From positions 1 through 31,367 of the IMG/VR virus record IMGVR_UViG_3300034198_009155: a stretch of DNA of 31,367 nucleotides; one strand, given 5' to 3'. Numbering within the stretch: position 1 is the stretch's first letter; every line of letters begins with the position of its first letter. Below the pieces are notes generated by a model, which worked only from the letters and a program-made list of their open reading frames with translations, was not told the origin of the DNA and did not search any database. The position numbers and the translations under genes are program-made. This document shows positions 1 through 7,200 of the stretch, in pieces. This DNA comes from a virus.

Positions 1-84
1 GAAATGAATGATGCCCTGCAGGTTGTTATTGATAAAAAATATGATTCTGAAATGCAGGATTTTGATTTTAGAGACGAATATTAA
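1..84 (+). CDS. 3' end of a truncated gene, unknown product
   Basis: An open frame runs from the first base of the window to a TAA at 82-84. It encodes 27 residues with an acidic, aromatic C-terminus (ending DFDFRDEY). The start and most of the gene lie outside the window, so no function can be given. It reads in the same direction as the recombination genes that follow and lies 23 bp upstream of the SSB-like gene, so it is probably the preceding member of that plus-strand operon. The fragment is slightly richer in G and C than its neighbours (for example gccctgcagg near position 12). Confidence 0.6.
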   Translation, partial: EMNDALQVVIDKKYDSEMQDFDFRDEY

Positions 85-107
85 CTAATAAAATAAATAA
101 AAAAAAC

Positions 108-434
108 ATGGAAATCAAAGGAACACTACACAAAAAAGAAGATACTATCATTGTATCAGAAAAGTTTAAAAAACGTGAATTTATTATTAAAACAGATAGC
201 AAGTATCCTGAACACTTGAACTGTCAATTAGTAAATGATAAATGTTTTTTATTAGATAAAATAAATAATAACGATGAACTAACAATTCACATTAATTTAA
301 AGGGTCGTTTATGGACTAATAAAACAGGTGTTGAGGTTGCATTTAATACAATTGATGTTTGGAAAATTGATAATGTAAATGCTTTAAATGATAGCGTTCA
401 ACCTTCATCACCAATTGATGATTTACCTTTCTAA
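108..434 (+). CDS. SSB-like single-stranded DNA-binding protein (DUF3127 type)
   Basis: A 108-residue protein that probably binds single-stranded DNA during replication and recombination. The sequence has the pattern I associate with DUF3127, an OB-fold family common in Bacteroidetes and their phages: FKKREFIIKTD near residues 20-30, a YPEHL segment, a KCFLLD strand, and an LKGRLW strand near residues 64-69 followed by a WKID segment. The C-terminus ends SPIDDLPF, very like the acidic tip (DDDIPF) by which bacterial SSB recruits partner proteins. The gene heads the ERF and Gp157 genes, which fits a single-strand annealing recombination module. The ATG follows an A-rich run with no Shine-Dalgarno, as expected in this phylum. 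Family assignment is by eye. Confidence 0.75.
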   Translation: MEIKGTLHKKEDTIIVSEKFKKREFIIKTDSKYPEHLNCQLVNDKCFLLDKINNNDELTIHINLKGRLWTNKTGVEVAFNTIDVWKIDNVNALNDSVQPSSPIDDLPF

Positions 435-464
435 AATAAATTTTTTTTAATCAAAATAAATTAT

Positions 465-472
465 TATTTTTA
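465..472 (+). promoter_or_regulatory. Possible weak -7 promoter box (TAnnTTTA) upstream of the ERF gene
   Basis: TATTTTTA matches the Bacteroidetes TAnnTTTG element except at the last base. It would start transcription near 477 and give the ERF gene a leader of about 97 nt. This is the weakest promoter call in the list. Read-through from the SSB-like gene is an alternative. Confidence 0.3.
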
Positions 473-476
473 CAAA

Positions 477-573
477 CAAATACTACCACCAAATGAAAAC
501 ATTAATCATTAACCCTCAATTTGAAATGCCTGTGGTAGGGCTATTGAGTTGGGGGTTTCTTATTTTATAAAAC
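477..573 (+). promoter_or_regulatory. Structured 5' leader of the ERF operon (attenuator-like hairpin with loop complement)
   Basis: The 139-bp gap before the ERF gene holds an inverted repeat. CTCAAT (515-520) pairs with ATTGAG (543-548), and the flanking AACC (511-514) can pair with GGTT (554-557). Inside, GCC (528-530) pairs with GGC (539-541) around the loop TGTGGTAG. The 5' part of the leader carries CTACCAC (483-489), an exact complement of GTGGTAG (532-538) in that loop. The structure ends in a G run and a T-rich tract about 15 nt before the ERF ATG. The plan resembles the leader at 27188-27283: a 5' segment complementary to the apical loop of a terminator-like hairpin. Attenuation or translational control is inferred. 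Confidence 0.5.
493..570 (+). CDS. Possible 25-residue leader peptide overlapping the hairpin
   Basis: An ATG at 493 opens a 25-codon frame that begins MKTLIINPQF, is hydrophobic, and ends in TAA three bases before the ERF ATG. The bases around this ATG (AAATACTACCA...AAATGAAAACA) closely match those around the start of the 51-residue gene at 29649, with a 3-nt difference. That suggests it is a real initiation context or a duplicated 5' UTR. Ribosomes reading this frame would pass through the hairpin at 511-557, as in leader-peptide attenuation. Expression is unproven and the frame could be a by-product of the hairpin. Confidence 0.35.
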   Translation: MKTLIINPQFEMPVVGLLSWGFLIL

Positions 574-1197
574 ATGGAAAATTTAAATTTATACCAAAAA
601 CTATTGGTAATTCAAAAAAAGATTAACGGATTAGGGAAAGACAAAAAAAGTAACAACTATTCGTATGTAACAGGCGATAAAGTTTTAGGAGAAATTAAAC
701 CACTAATGAATGAATTAGGTTTGCTTCTTAAGCAAGAAGTAATTAGTATTCATAATGAAAGAATGGATTACAAAACAGGAATTGGAACTCCTTATGAAAA
801 ACCAAAATCAGAAATCTTATCAAAAGTAATGATGCAATTTACTTGGATTGATACTGAAAGCGGAGATAAAGATGTTAATTTATTTGGGGCTAATGGTCAA
901 AATGATTGGGAAAAGGGATTAGGTTCTGCTTTAACTTATGCTGAACGTTATTTTTTATTAAAGTTTTTTCACATTTCAACCGATGAAGACGATATTGATA
1001 ATGATAGCAGAAAGAAAATTGATAAACTTACTACACCTATACAACCAACAATCGATATTGAATCGGCAAAAGCCAAACTAATTGTTGTAGGCACACTTGA
1101 ACAGTTAAGAGTAGCTTACACTTCACTAACTAAATTGGAACAAGCTAATCCAGAAGTAATAGCGTTTAAAGATAAACTAAAAGCAACCTTAAAATAA
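574..1197 (+). CDS. erf: ERF-family single-strand annealing recombinase
   Basis: A 207-residue protein of the ERF family, which anneals complementary single strands in phage recombination. Family features are the N-terminal helix with LGKDKKSNNYSYV (residues 20-32), KVLGEIKPLMNELGLLL (residues 36-52), and the conserved block GLGSALTYAERYFLLKFF with the acidic TDEDDID stretch after it. The C-terminal third (from about residue 150) is a less conserved, helical, charged tail. The stop overlaps the ATG of the Gp157-type gene by one base (TAATG), so the two are translationally coupled. With the SSB-like gene upstream and the PD-(D/E)XK nuclease at 27322, it would complete a two-component exonuclease/annealase system. 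Confidence 0.85.
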   Translation: MENLNLYQKLLVIQKKINGLGKDKKSNNYSYVTGDKVLGEIKPLMNELGLLLKQEVISIHNERMDYKTGIGTPYEKPKSEILSKVMMQFTWIDTESGDKDVNLFGANGQNDWEKGLGSALTYAERYFLLKFFHISTDEDDIDNDSRKKIDKLTTPIQPTIDIESAKAKLIVVGTLEQLRVAYTSLTKLEQANPEVIAFKDKLKATLK

Positions 1198-1688
1198 TGA
1201 GTTCAATATTTAAAATACAAGCAGAATACCAACAAATAGTTAATGAGCTAATTGATAATGGTGGGTGTCTTACTCCTGAATTGGAGTTGGCATTGCAAAT
1301 AACAAAAGATAACTTTCATTCTAAATCTGAAAACTATGCGTTTATCACACGTCAATTTGATGCTGAAATGGATATAATCGATAATGAAATAAAGCGTTTG
1401 CAACAAGCTAAGAAAACGAGAGAGAAAGCTATTGAACGTTTAAAGGCTAACATTGAAATGGCTATGATTACTTTTGAAGTCGATAAAATTGAAACGCCAT
1501 TAATTAAGATATCATTTCGTAAAAGTGAATCAGTTGAGGTTGAAGATGTAAATAATTTACCAGCTTTGTATAAGATTGTTAAAGTTAGCGAAAGTGCAGA
1601 TAAATTAAAGATTAAAGATGCTATAAAGTCTGGTATCTTAATCGAGGGATGTTCAATTAAAGTAAATAAAAATTTAAGTATAAAATAA
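1197..1688 (+). CDS. Gp157-family phage protein
   Basis: A 163-residue protein matching the phage Gp157 family, which in dairy siphoviruses was linked to phage resistance and usually sits beside ERF or RecT genes. The N-terminal half is a long charged coiled coil (about residues 50-95, rich in K, R and E). The C-terminal half is a small beta domain with IKISFRKSESVEV, an LPALYKIVKV segment and the IKSGILIEGCSIK motif near the end, the part I recognise best. It overlaps the ERF gene by one base. Its biochemical role is not established; the neighbourhood suggests recombination or replication support. Confidence 0.75.
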   Translation: MSSIFKIQAEYQQIVNELIDNGGCLTPELELALQITKDNFHSKSENYAFITRQFDAEMDIIDNEIKRLQQAKKTREKAIERLKANIEMAMITFEVDKIETPLIKISFRKSESVEVEDVNNLPALYKIVKVSESADKLKIKDAIKSGILIEGCSIKVNKNLSIK

Positions 1689-1689
1689 T

Positions 1690-1866
1690 ATGGAAAATTT
1701 AAAAATAAGTAATGTAGCAAATAGTAAAGCATCATTATGTTTTAAATGTATAATATGCAGTAATTTTCAAGATATACCATATTTCTCTAATAAAATGACA
1801 CCAATATGTGATGAATGCTTATTTGACTTAAAATATTATGTAGAAACAAGGAGACCTAAACCCTAA
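1690..1866 (+). CDS. Small zinc-ribbon-like protein
   Basis: A 58-residue frame starting one base after the Gp157 stop, so probably in the same operon. It has two CxxC pairs, C20-C23 and C40-C43, spaced as in a small zinc ribbon, with an extra Cys at residue 17, and ends in a basic tail (RRPKP). Compact Zn ribbons in phage early regions often bind nucleic acid or proteins, but nothing more specific can be read here. Its stop overlaps the end of the convergent holin gene by four bases. It has no Shine-Dalgarno sequence, like its neighbours. Confidence 0.6.
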   Translation: MENLKISNVANSKASLCFKCIICSNFQDIPYFSNKMTPICDECLFDLKYYVETRRPKP

Positions 1867-2087
1867 TCCTTTTTACCATTCTTAAATTCAATAACATTTT
1901 GAACTGTTACAATACCCAAACAAAGCAAACTAAAACTAAGCCATACCATTAGAGCGTCTAATTGATGTTCTAATGGTATTTTAAAAATAGTTAAATAAAT
2001 AGCCGTTAAAACACCAACTAAAGCAGAAAGTTTACGACCAGAGAAACCAGTTTTATCATTCTTTAAACTATTTAATAAATCTTTCAC
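1863..2087 (-). CDS. Putative holin (two membrane segments)
   Basis: A 74-residue membrane protein at the end of the late operon, next to the amidase. It has a short basic N-terminus (KNDKTGFSGRK), a first hydrophobic segment at about residues 21-38, a short charged turn, a second at about 46-66, and a charged C-terminal tail (EFKNGKKD). Two membrane spans in a protein of this size beside an endolysin is the usual holin picture: it would form membrane lesions that let the amidase reach the wall. Its start shares one base with the amidase stop. No named holin family is claimed. An 11-bp inverted repeat in its coding sequence looks like a terminator for the opposite strand. Confidence 0.65.
   Translation of the reverse strand: MKDLLNSLKNDKTGFSGRKLSALVGVLTAIYLTIFKIPLEHQLDALMVWLSFSLLCLGIVTVQNVIEFKNGKKD
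1943..1984 (+). terminator. Rho-independent-type terminator for the plus-strand ERF operon
   Basis: ATACCATTAGA (1943-1953) and TCTAATGGTAT (1969-1979) form a perfect 11-bp stem around a 15-nt loop, followed on the plus strand by TTTT. There is no T tract in the minus direction. It lies about 80 bp past the zinc-ribbon stop, inside the oppositely oriented holin gene, where it would end rightward transcription from the recombination operon. Stem strength is modest because it is AT-rich. Confidence 0.55.
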
Positions 2088-2677
2088 TATAAACTTTTTA
2101 ATGTTTCTATTAAATTAAATTGAGGACTGCAATCGTTTTTATCTGAACGGTAAGAAACATGTGTGTAAATACCATTAACACCTTTCAAAGCATTTGCAGA
2201 TATATCCCACATATCTGAGTTGTAATGAGTTTTAATAGCAAACTTAGTACATAACTCATTTAATAATTTTTTAAGGCTTATAAGTTGTAAATCGTTGTAT
2301 TTATGATAGTATTCAAAACCTCTGAACTTTTTAATTTGTACAACTTCGTTTTCATGAACTTCTTTATTTACATAGTTAAAATATTTATCCCCTTTCTTAA
2401 TTAATTGCCCCCAATTGCATATCTCAATACCTATACTACCTTTATTCAAACTTAAATTATTGCCTGTTTTTAAACCTAAATGATACGCCCAATATTCAGG
2501 TTCAAACGCTTTTTTAATAACACCAGCACCATCAATTAAGTAAGCAGTTCCAATACGTTCAACGTTGAAATTCCATCCATGTATTACATTATCTGCATTT
2601 GAACCACCTGCAGTATGATGTATTACAATTTGATTCTTAAATTGTTTCTCTCTAAAATATTGGTCGTTATTTAACAT
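2087..2677 (-). CDS. N-acetylmuramoyl-L-alanine amidase (endolysin)
   Basis: A 196-residue Amidase_2-type zinc amidase that would cut the bond between muramic acid and L-alanine in peptidoglycan at lysis. The core begins IVIHHTAGG (residues 17-25), with H20 the likely first zinc ligand. It continues with the WNFNV...GTAYLIDGAGVI strand block and WAYHLG (residues 63-68), and ends with H173 and C183 (YTHVSYRSDKNDCSPQF), which complete the H/H/C set seen in T7 lysozyme-type enzymes. There is no signal peptide, so export depends on a holin. It overlaps the coiled-coil membrane protein gene upstream by 11 bp and the holin gene by one base, forming a lysis cassette. Confidence 0.88.
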   Translation of the reverse strand: MLNNDQYFREKQFKNQIVIHHTAGGSNADNVIHGWNFNVERIGTAYLIDGAGVIKKAFEPEYWAYHLGLKTGNNLSLNKGSIGIEICNWGQLIKKGDKYFNYVNKEVHENEVVQIKKFRGFEYYHKYNDLQLISLKKLLNELCTKFAIKTHYNSDMWDISANALKGVNGIYTHVSYRSDKNDCSPQFNLIETLKSL

Positions 2678-2849
2678 ACTCTAAATGTTCTACTCTTTTT
2701 TCTAAAGCATCATGTTTAACTGCAATTGAACGTATTTCAACTTTTATTTCATTTACTGATTTTGCAATTGACATTAAAGCATTAACCCCTAAAGCTCCTA
2801 CAAAACCAAGTATGCCAAGTAAAATAGTTATAATGTAAGTACTTTCCAT
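2667..2849 (-). CDS. Small membrane protein with C-terminal coiled coil, lysis cassette
   Basis: A 60-residue protein with one transmembrane segment (about residues 4-25, YIITILLGILGFVGALGVNA) followed by a heptad-like charged helix (about 28-60). The layout resembles XhlA-type or other accessory lysis proteins that anchor in the membrane next to an amidase. A longer frame starts at 2879, but that start lies inside the upstream 52-residue gene. The ATG at 2849 sits one base after that gene's TAA, so I take 2849. The function in lysis is inferred from position and topology only. Confidence 0.55.
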   Translation of the reverse strand: MESTYIITILLGILGFVGALGVNALMSIAKSVNEIKVEIRSIAVKHDALEKRVEHLEYVK

Positions 2850-2850
2850 T

Positions 2851-3009
2851 TTAACTTGCTTTAACCAATGAAATGCCATTAACTACTAATTGACGGTTGT
2901 ATTTTTTTAACACTTCGTTAATTTCGTTTGAACAAAGTTCATCAATTTTTTTTGCTTCAGCTTCAATTAATAATTGTGCTTGTTCTAATTCTGATAATGT
3001 TTTTTCCAT
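2851..3009 (-). CDS. Small helical protein, unknown function
   Basis: A 52-residue frame with ATG at 3009 and TAA at 2853-2851. The sequence is a charged amphipathic helix (MEKTLSELEQ... then a KKIDELCSNEINEVLKK segment) ending in a short apolar tail. It starts four bases after the stop of the 69-residue gene and stops one base before the ATG of the membrane protein, so it fills an otherwise empty 130-bp space in a tightly packed operon. That is the main support for its being real. No family is recognised. Residues 10-40 could form a coiled coil that pairs with the coiled coil of the next protein. Confidence 0.55.
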   Translation of the reverse strand: MEKTLSELEQAQLLIEAEAKKIDELCSNEINEVLKKYNRQLVVNGISLVKAS

Positions 3010-3013
3010 TTTT

Positions 3014-3223
3014 TTAGTTTTGAAAATTGTTTGGTGTTGTTGCTAATATTGCGTAACCTAAAGTTTCATCAGGTTTTGTAAAGTTTAAAATATCTCCATC
3101 AATAGTTGGGTTAATTAAAATTTCACTTCTTTCTTCTAAAAATAATTCAATATTTTCAGTTAATTGACAAATACCCATACTTTCAGGTTTGTCTGGTGCG
3201 TTAAAATAAATTAGAGTTTTCAT
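3014..3223 (-). CDS. Small phage protein, unknown function
   Basis: A 69-residue acidic protein (MKTLIYFNAPDKPESMGICQ...) with alternating hydrophobic strands and no membrane segment or known motif. It sits between the LamG-containing and lysis genes and has its own promoter box. The TATATTTG element ends only four bases before its ATG, so its transcript could begin at or next to the start codon. The A-rich context ATGAAAAC fits other starts in the window. No function is proposed. Confidence 0.55.
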   Translation of the reverse strand: MKTLIYFNAPDKPESMGICQLTENIELFLEERSEILINPTIDGDILNFTKPDETLGYAILATTPNNFQN

Positions 3224-3227
3224 GTTA

Positions 3228-3235
3228 CAAATATA
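3228..3235 (-). promoter_or_regulatory. -7 promoter box (TATATTTG), possibly for a leaderless transcript
   Basis: On the minus strand TATATTTG matches the Bacteroidetes TAnnTTTG element exactly. It lies four bases upstream of the ATG at 3223, so initiation the usual 4-7 nt downstream would fall at the start codon. It overlaps TGTTACAA (3224-3231), which matches part of the TTGTNACAA dyad found near 16436 and 22959. No clear -33 TTG is seen. Confidence 0.5.
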
Positions 3236-3246
3236 ATTATTTTTTA

Positions 3247-3489
3247 TTAATTAAAAAATGGTTCAGTCCATTCTTTAGTGTTTATTATTTCTATCATTTC
3301 ATCATTAGTATAAGTACGTTCTTTTGTAGTTAAAGAATTTATGCAATTAGGCAAATCACCTTCATATTTTACAAATGTTTTTTTACCATCTAAAGACTTT
3401 CTTACTGTATTTATAGATGTTTCTAAAACTTCATTAAAATCTATACTAAATAATTCTTCAATGTTAAATATTACAAATTGCCTTTCCAT
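3247..3489 (-). CDS. Small protein downstream of the LamG gene, unknown function
   Basis: An 80-residue acidic protein beginning MERQFVIFNIEELFSIDFNE, with a central KKTFVKYEGDLP and an aromatic C-terminus (KEWTEPFFN). A longer version starts at 3519 inside the LamG gene. I prefer the ATG at 3489 because it follows the upstream stop (3491-3493) by one base, the same TAA-n-ATG coupling seen at 2849. In tail-fibre loci a small gene in this place is often a fibre assembly chaperone, but no such family is recognised, so that is only a possibility. Confidence 0.5.
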   Translation of the reverse strand: MERQFVIFNIEELFSIDFNEVLETSINTVRKSLDGKKTFVKYEGDLPNCINSLTTKERTYTNDEMIEIINTKEWTEPFFN

Positions 3490-3490
3490 A

Positions 3491-4234
3491 TTAATATCCA
3501 AATCTTGTTTTTTCTGCATTAAAATTATTTAAAACCTGAGCAGAAGTTAAAGCTGATGCATAAGCTCTTGATATTGCTATTCTACCATTTAAATTAAATT
3601 GTACTGAACCTCCAATATAATAAGCACCTAAAAATAAAGCTGTATTATTATAAGTAATTGAACCAGTTAAACCAGTTACTTGAGCTACTTGAGTTCCATT
3701 AACATATATAGTTTTAATACCTGCACCATAAGTACATGTTAAATGATACCATGCATTTGCAGTCATATAACTTGCTGATGCAATACTTAAATCTTCTGTA
3801 CTTAAACCTTTAGTTCTAAAATAATAATTTCCATCTAAATAAAAGAAATTACTAAATTGAGTATTAACAGAACCTTTTTCAAATATAAAACCTGCTTGGT
3901 TTAATACGTTTAAATATACCCAACTTTCCATAGTAATTGTTTGACTATTTAAACCAGTAAGATTAGGAAAAGTAATATAATCATTTACGCCATCAAATTG
4001 CATATTTCCACCATTAGCTGAATTATAAGCAGTTCCATTTACTAATGTTCCAACGTTACTATTAAAATCTACCCAACTTGTAGGAGTACTAACATTCCAA
4101 GTTGAAGCATCAGCATTTAATAAAGCTACAGGTGTTAAAGATGGTAATGTAACGCCTGATATTTTTTTTATAGAAGCTTTAGCTATTCCATTAAATTTAC
4201 CAATATTAGTTGTATCAATTCCGTTTATTTTCAT
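3491..4234 (-). CDS. LamG / concanavalin-like lectin tail protein
   Basis: A 247-residue protein, probably part of the tail fibre tip. Residues 1-32 hold a short N-terminal segment (IGKFNGIAKASIKKISGV) of a kind common in Bacteroidetes phage fibre proteins. From about residue 70 there is a LamG-type jelly roll: MQFDGVNDYITFPN (79-92), TITMESWVYLN, FIFEKGS, WYHLTCTYGAGIKTIYVNGTQV and LFLGAYYIGG, then NGRIAISRAYASALTSAQV at the end. This is the standard strand order of Laminin_G_3 domains, which bind glycans or support adhesion. It lies three bases downstream of the fibre gene, so host-glycan binding is a reasonable inference. Confidence 0.75.
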   Translation of the reverse strand: MKINGIDTTNIGKFNGIAKASIKKISGVTLPSLTPVALLNADASTWNVSTPTSWVDFNSNVGTLVNGTAYNSANGGNMQFDGVNDYITFPNLTGLNSQTITMESWVYLNVLNQAGFIFEKGSVNTQFSNFFYLDGNYYFRTKGLSTEDLSIASASYMTANAWYHLTCTYGAGIKTIYVNGTQVAQVTGLTGSITYNNTALFLGAYYIGGSVQFNLNGRIAISRAYASALTSAQVLNNFNAEKTRFGY

Positions 4235-4237
4235 AAT

Positions 4238-7200
4238 TTATAATTCTATCCAAGTATTATCTGGGTTAAAATATAATATCCATTTAGCATTAGTTTGTGT
4301 AGCACTACTCCAAAATACATTACCAATTATTCTAACAACATTACCTGCTGTAGATGGTGCTGTATTAGTTATAGAACCTGCTGTTGCAGCACTCATAAAT
4401 AAAGGGTTACCAACTGCTCCTGCTGATAAATAAGTAGATTCAACATAACCTCTTGTTAAAATTGAAATAGCAGTATCTGTTGCTCCAACTGTTTGTAAAC
4501 AAATACCTAACATGTTATAAGCTGCAATAGCAGATGAACTACCTGTAGCTTTTTGCCATTTACCTGCTGCATTTCTGTAACATAATTGACCAAAGTTTAA
4601 TGCTTCACCAGATACTTCAGAATATAAAACCTCACCTGAATGATAGTTAGTTGCCCAAGTTTTTAAATCTCCTAATACAGAAGTAACACCATCTGTAGCA
4701 ACACCTGTTCTTGGAGTTGTATTAGCACCTACTACTAATGGTTTATTAATAGTAGAGATAGTAGAACCACTTGCCATTAAACCTGTATTTTCTAAAACAG
4801 CATTTAAAGACGTTGTATTAGTAGGTTGAACAATTGGAGTTGAATTCCAAAATGATAATTTTTCATTAGTAGCAGTTCCAATTCTTGTTCCTGTTGTTGT
4901 TTGAAAAGAAAAATTTGTAGCGTCCGCAAAAGTAGCCCCACCAAAGAAAATCATAGTGCCAATTCCTGAAACCTCAAATCTTTTTACACTATTTGTATAA
5001 AACTCAATTGGCTGAGTATCTGATGTTCCATATAAAAATCTTCCACCTGTTGCAAATAGCCAATTTTGAGCACCAGCAAAACTTTGCATTCTAATTTGTA
5101 AACCACCACTAACTGTATAAATACTTGAACTTGTTGCACCTGTTTGAGTAAATGTTGGTGAATTTGTAGTTTGTTTAAATTCAAACAATTGCCCTGTACT
5201 ACCTATAACTACATTACCATTAAATAATGCTGACCAATTATTAGTAATAGTTGCATTAGTCCCAGCTACGGGTGCATTGAATACATTACCATAAGCGTTG
5301 GTAATAGTTGAAGCACCTACAAATGAATAAGTAGTTGCACCCCATACGTTTTCATTTTGAGTAGTTATAGCACCTGTTGCCCATTGTCTACTAAATGATT
5401 GATAATTCCAACCCGAAACTGCCGTTGAAGCAGTTTGACCTGTATTACTTGCACCTAATAACGCAAAAGCATTAAATGAAGCTCCACCAAATGTTCCCGT
5501 AATTACAAATCTATTTGCAACTCCACCAGTAGATAATATTAAACTATCTGATGCTGATGGACTATTTAAAAATACATTAGTTCCACTACTTCTTAAAACA
5601 TAATTAACTACACTTGGAGTGGCTACATTCATATAAATAGCAGAACTACTTGTTGCACCAATCATTGAACCAATACTAACAAACGATGTATCTTGACCTA
5701 TCGTAAATATTCTTTGAGCCGAAGGAGTTGCATAGTTACCAACGCTAACAAAATCAGTTGTTTTAAAACTTAATAAACCACTCACTCCATTAATAATTGG
5801 CGTTGTAATAGCCGTTGTAAAAGTTGGATTAGCAATTAAAGCATAAGGAGTTAAAGCACTTGAAGTAATATAACCACTTGGATTAGTAGCATTGTAAGGA
5901 GTGAAACCTAAAGCAGAAACAACACTTTTGTTTTTCCATAAACTTGTTGAACCTTCAAAAGTTAATATTTCATTGTTACTCGGTGTAGTTGTAATTAAAT
6001 CTACATCATGAATTTCTCTTAATTCAAAACCATTCTGCACCTTAACAAATATTTCTCCAACCGTTGCACTTACTCTTGTAACAATACCAATAAATACTAA
6101 ATGAGCTGGTGCATATGGCTTACTTGCTAATCCGTAAATTAAAGCACCATCAACTCCTAACCAAACAGGGTCTCCAATAGTTGCACTATTTGTATTTAAA
6201 CCACTTAATAAACCTTCTGTTACTACAAAACCATTGCCATTAATAGCTAAGTTTTGAGCAATTAATCCTAATGTTTTTGAGCTTGTTGCTTCGCTTACAT
6301 TAGATGCTTTGCTTACTAACATATTAGTTCCACTTGCACCACTAACATAAACTGCTTGACCTTTTGTTAATGCTACACTTGCTTTAACCGTATGTTTTAA
6401 AACACTTGTATAATTAGCGTAATTCTCAATCCATTCTAAATTATAATCAGTATTATCTACTTTTGCAAGTATTTGACCAGTCGTTCCACCAACAGGAACT
6501 ACTTGAGTAGGAATAGTTAATGTTTTATTTTTCCATAAACCTGTAGATGATTCGTATGTTAATACTTGATTATTAGTTGGTGTAGTAGTAATTAAATCTA
6601 CTTCATTATTTTCGCTTAATTTTAAACCATTTTGTATTTTAACATATATTGAACCACTAACAGCATCAGGAAAAACAACAATTCCAATAAATACTAAAGC
6701 ATCTGGTGCATATGGTTTATTTATTAAACCAAATATTAAATTACCATTTATTCCTAACCAAACAGGGTCTCCAATTGTTGCTGAACTTGTATCTATACCA
6801 CTAAAATTTCCTTCTGTAATTACAAAACCAATATTATTTATTGATGTGGTTGAATCAATTATTCCAAGTATTTTTCCTGCAGTTGGGTCATTTCTATTAT
6901 CACCTTTTTGAACTACAATTTCAGTTCCATTTGAACTACTTGCATAAACTACTTGACCTTTAATTAAATTTTCACCAGCTCTTACTTTTTGCTTTATTAA
7001 GTTAGTAGAATTAGGAATATCAGCACTTGTAATATAAATATTATTATCTACAGTTCCATTTGCTTTTAAAAATTGTGATGCCGTTCCACCACTCTTTACA
7101 AATGAATTAGCAGTTATTGAAGTAGTAGTTGTACTACCTACATTTGTAACTGATTGTAAATTTTGTAAAGCAGGTGTATTTAAATCTGCTATATCTTGAG

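Noticed and set aside
1352-1735. 127-codon minus-strand frame opposite the Gp157-type gene
   Set aside because: It is antisense to a recognisable gene, has a low-complexity hydrophobic translation, and fits no operon.
4984-5184. 66-codon minus-strand frame within the fibre gene
   Set aside because: It is out of frame within the fibre gene, Gln/Leu/Val-rich, and has no start signal; it is a by-product of the repetitive fibre sequence.
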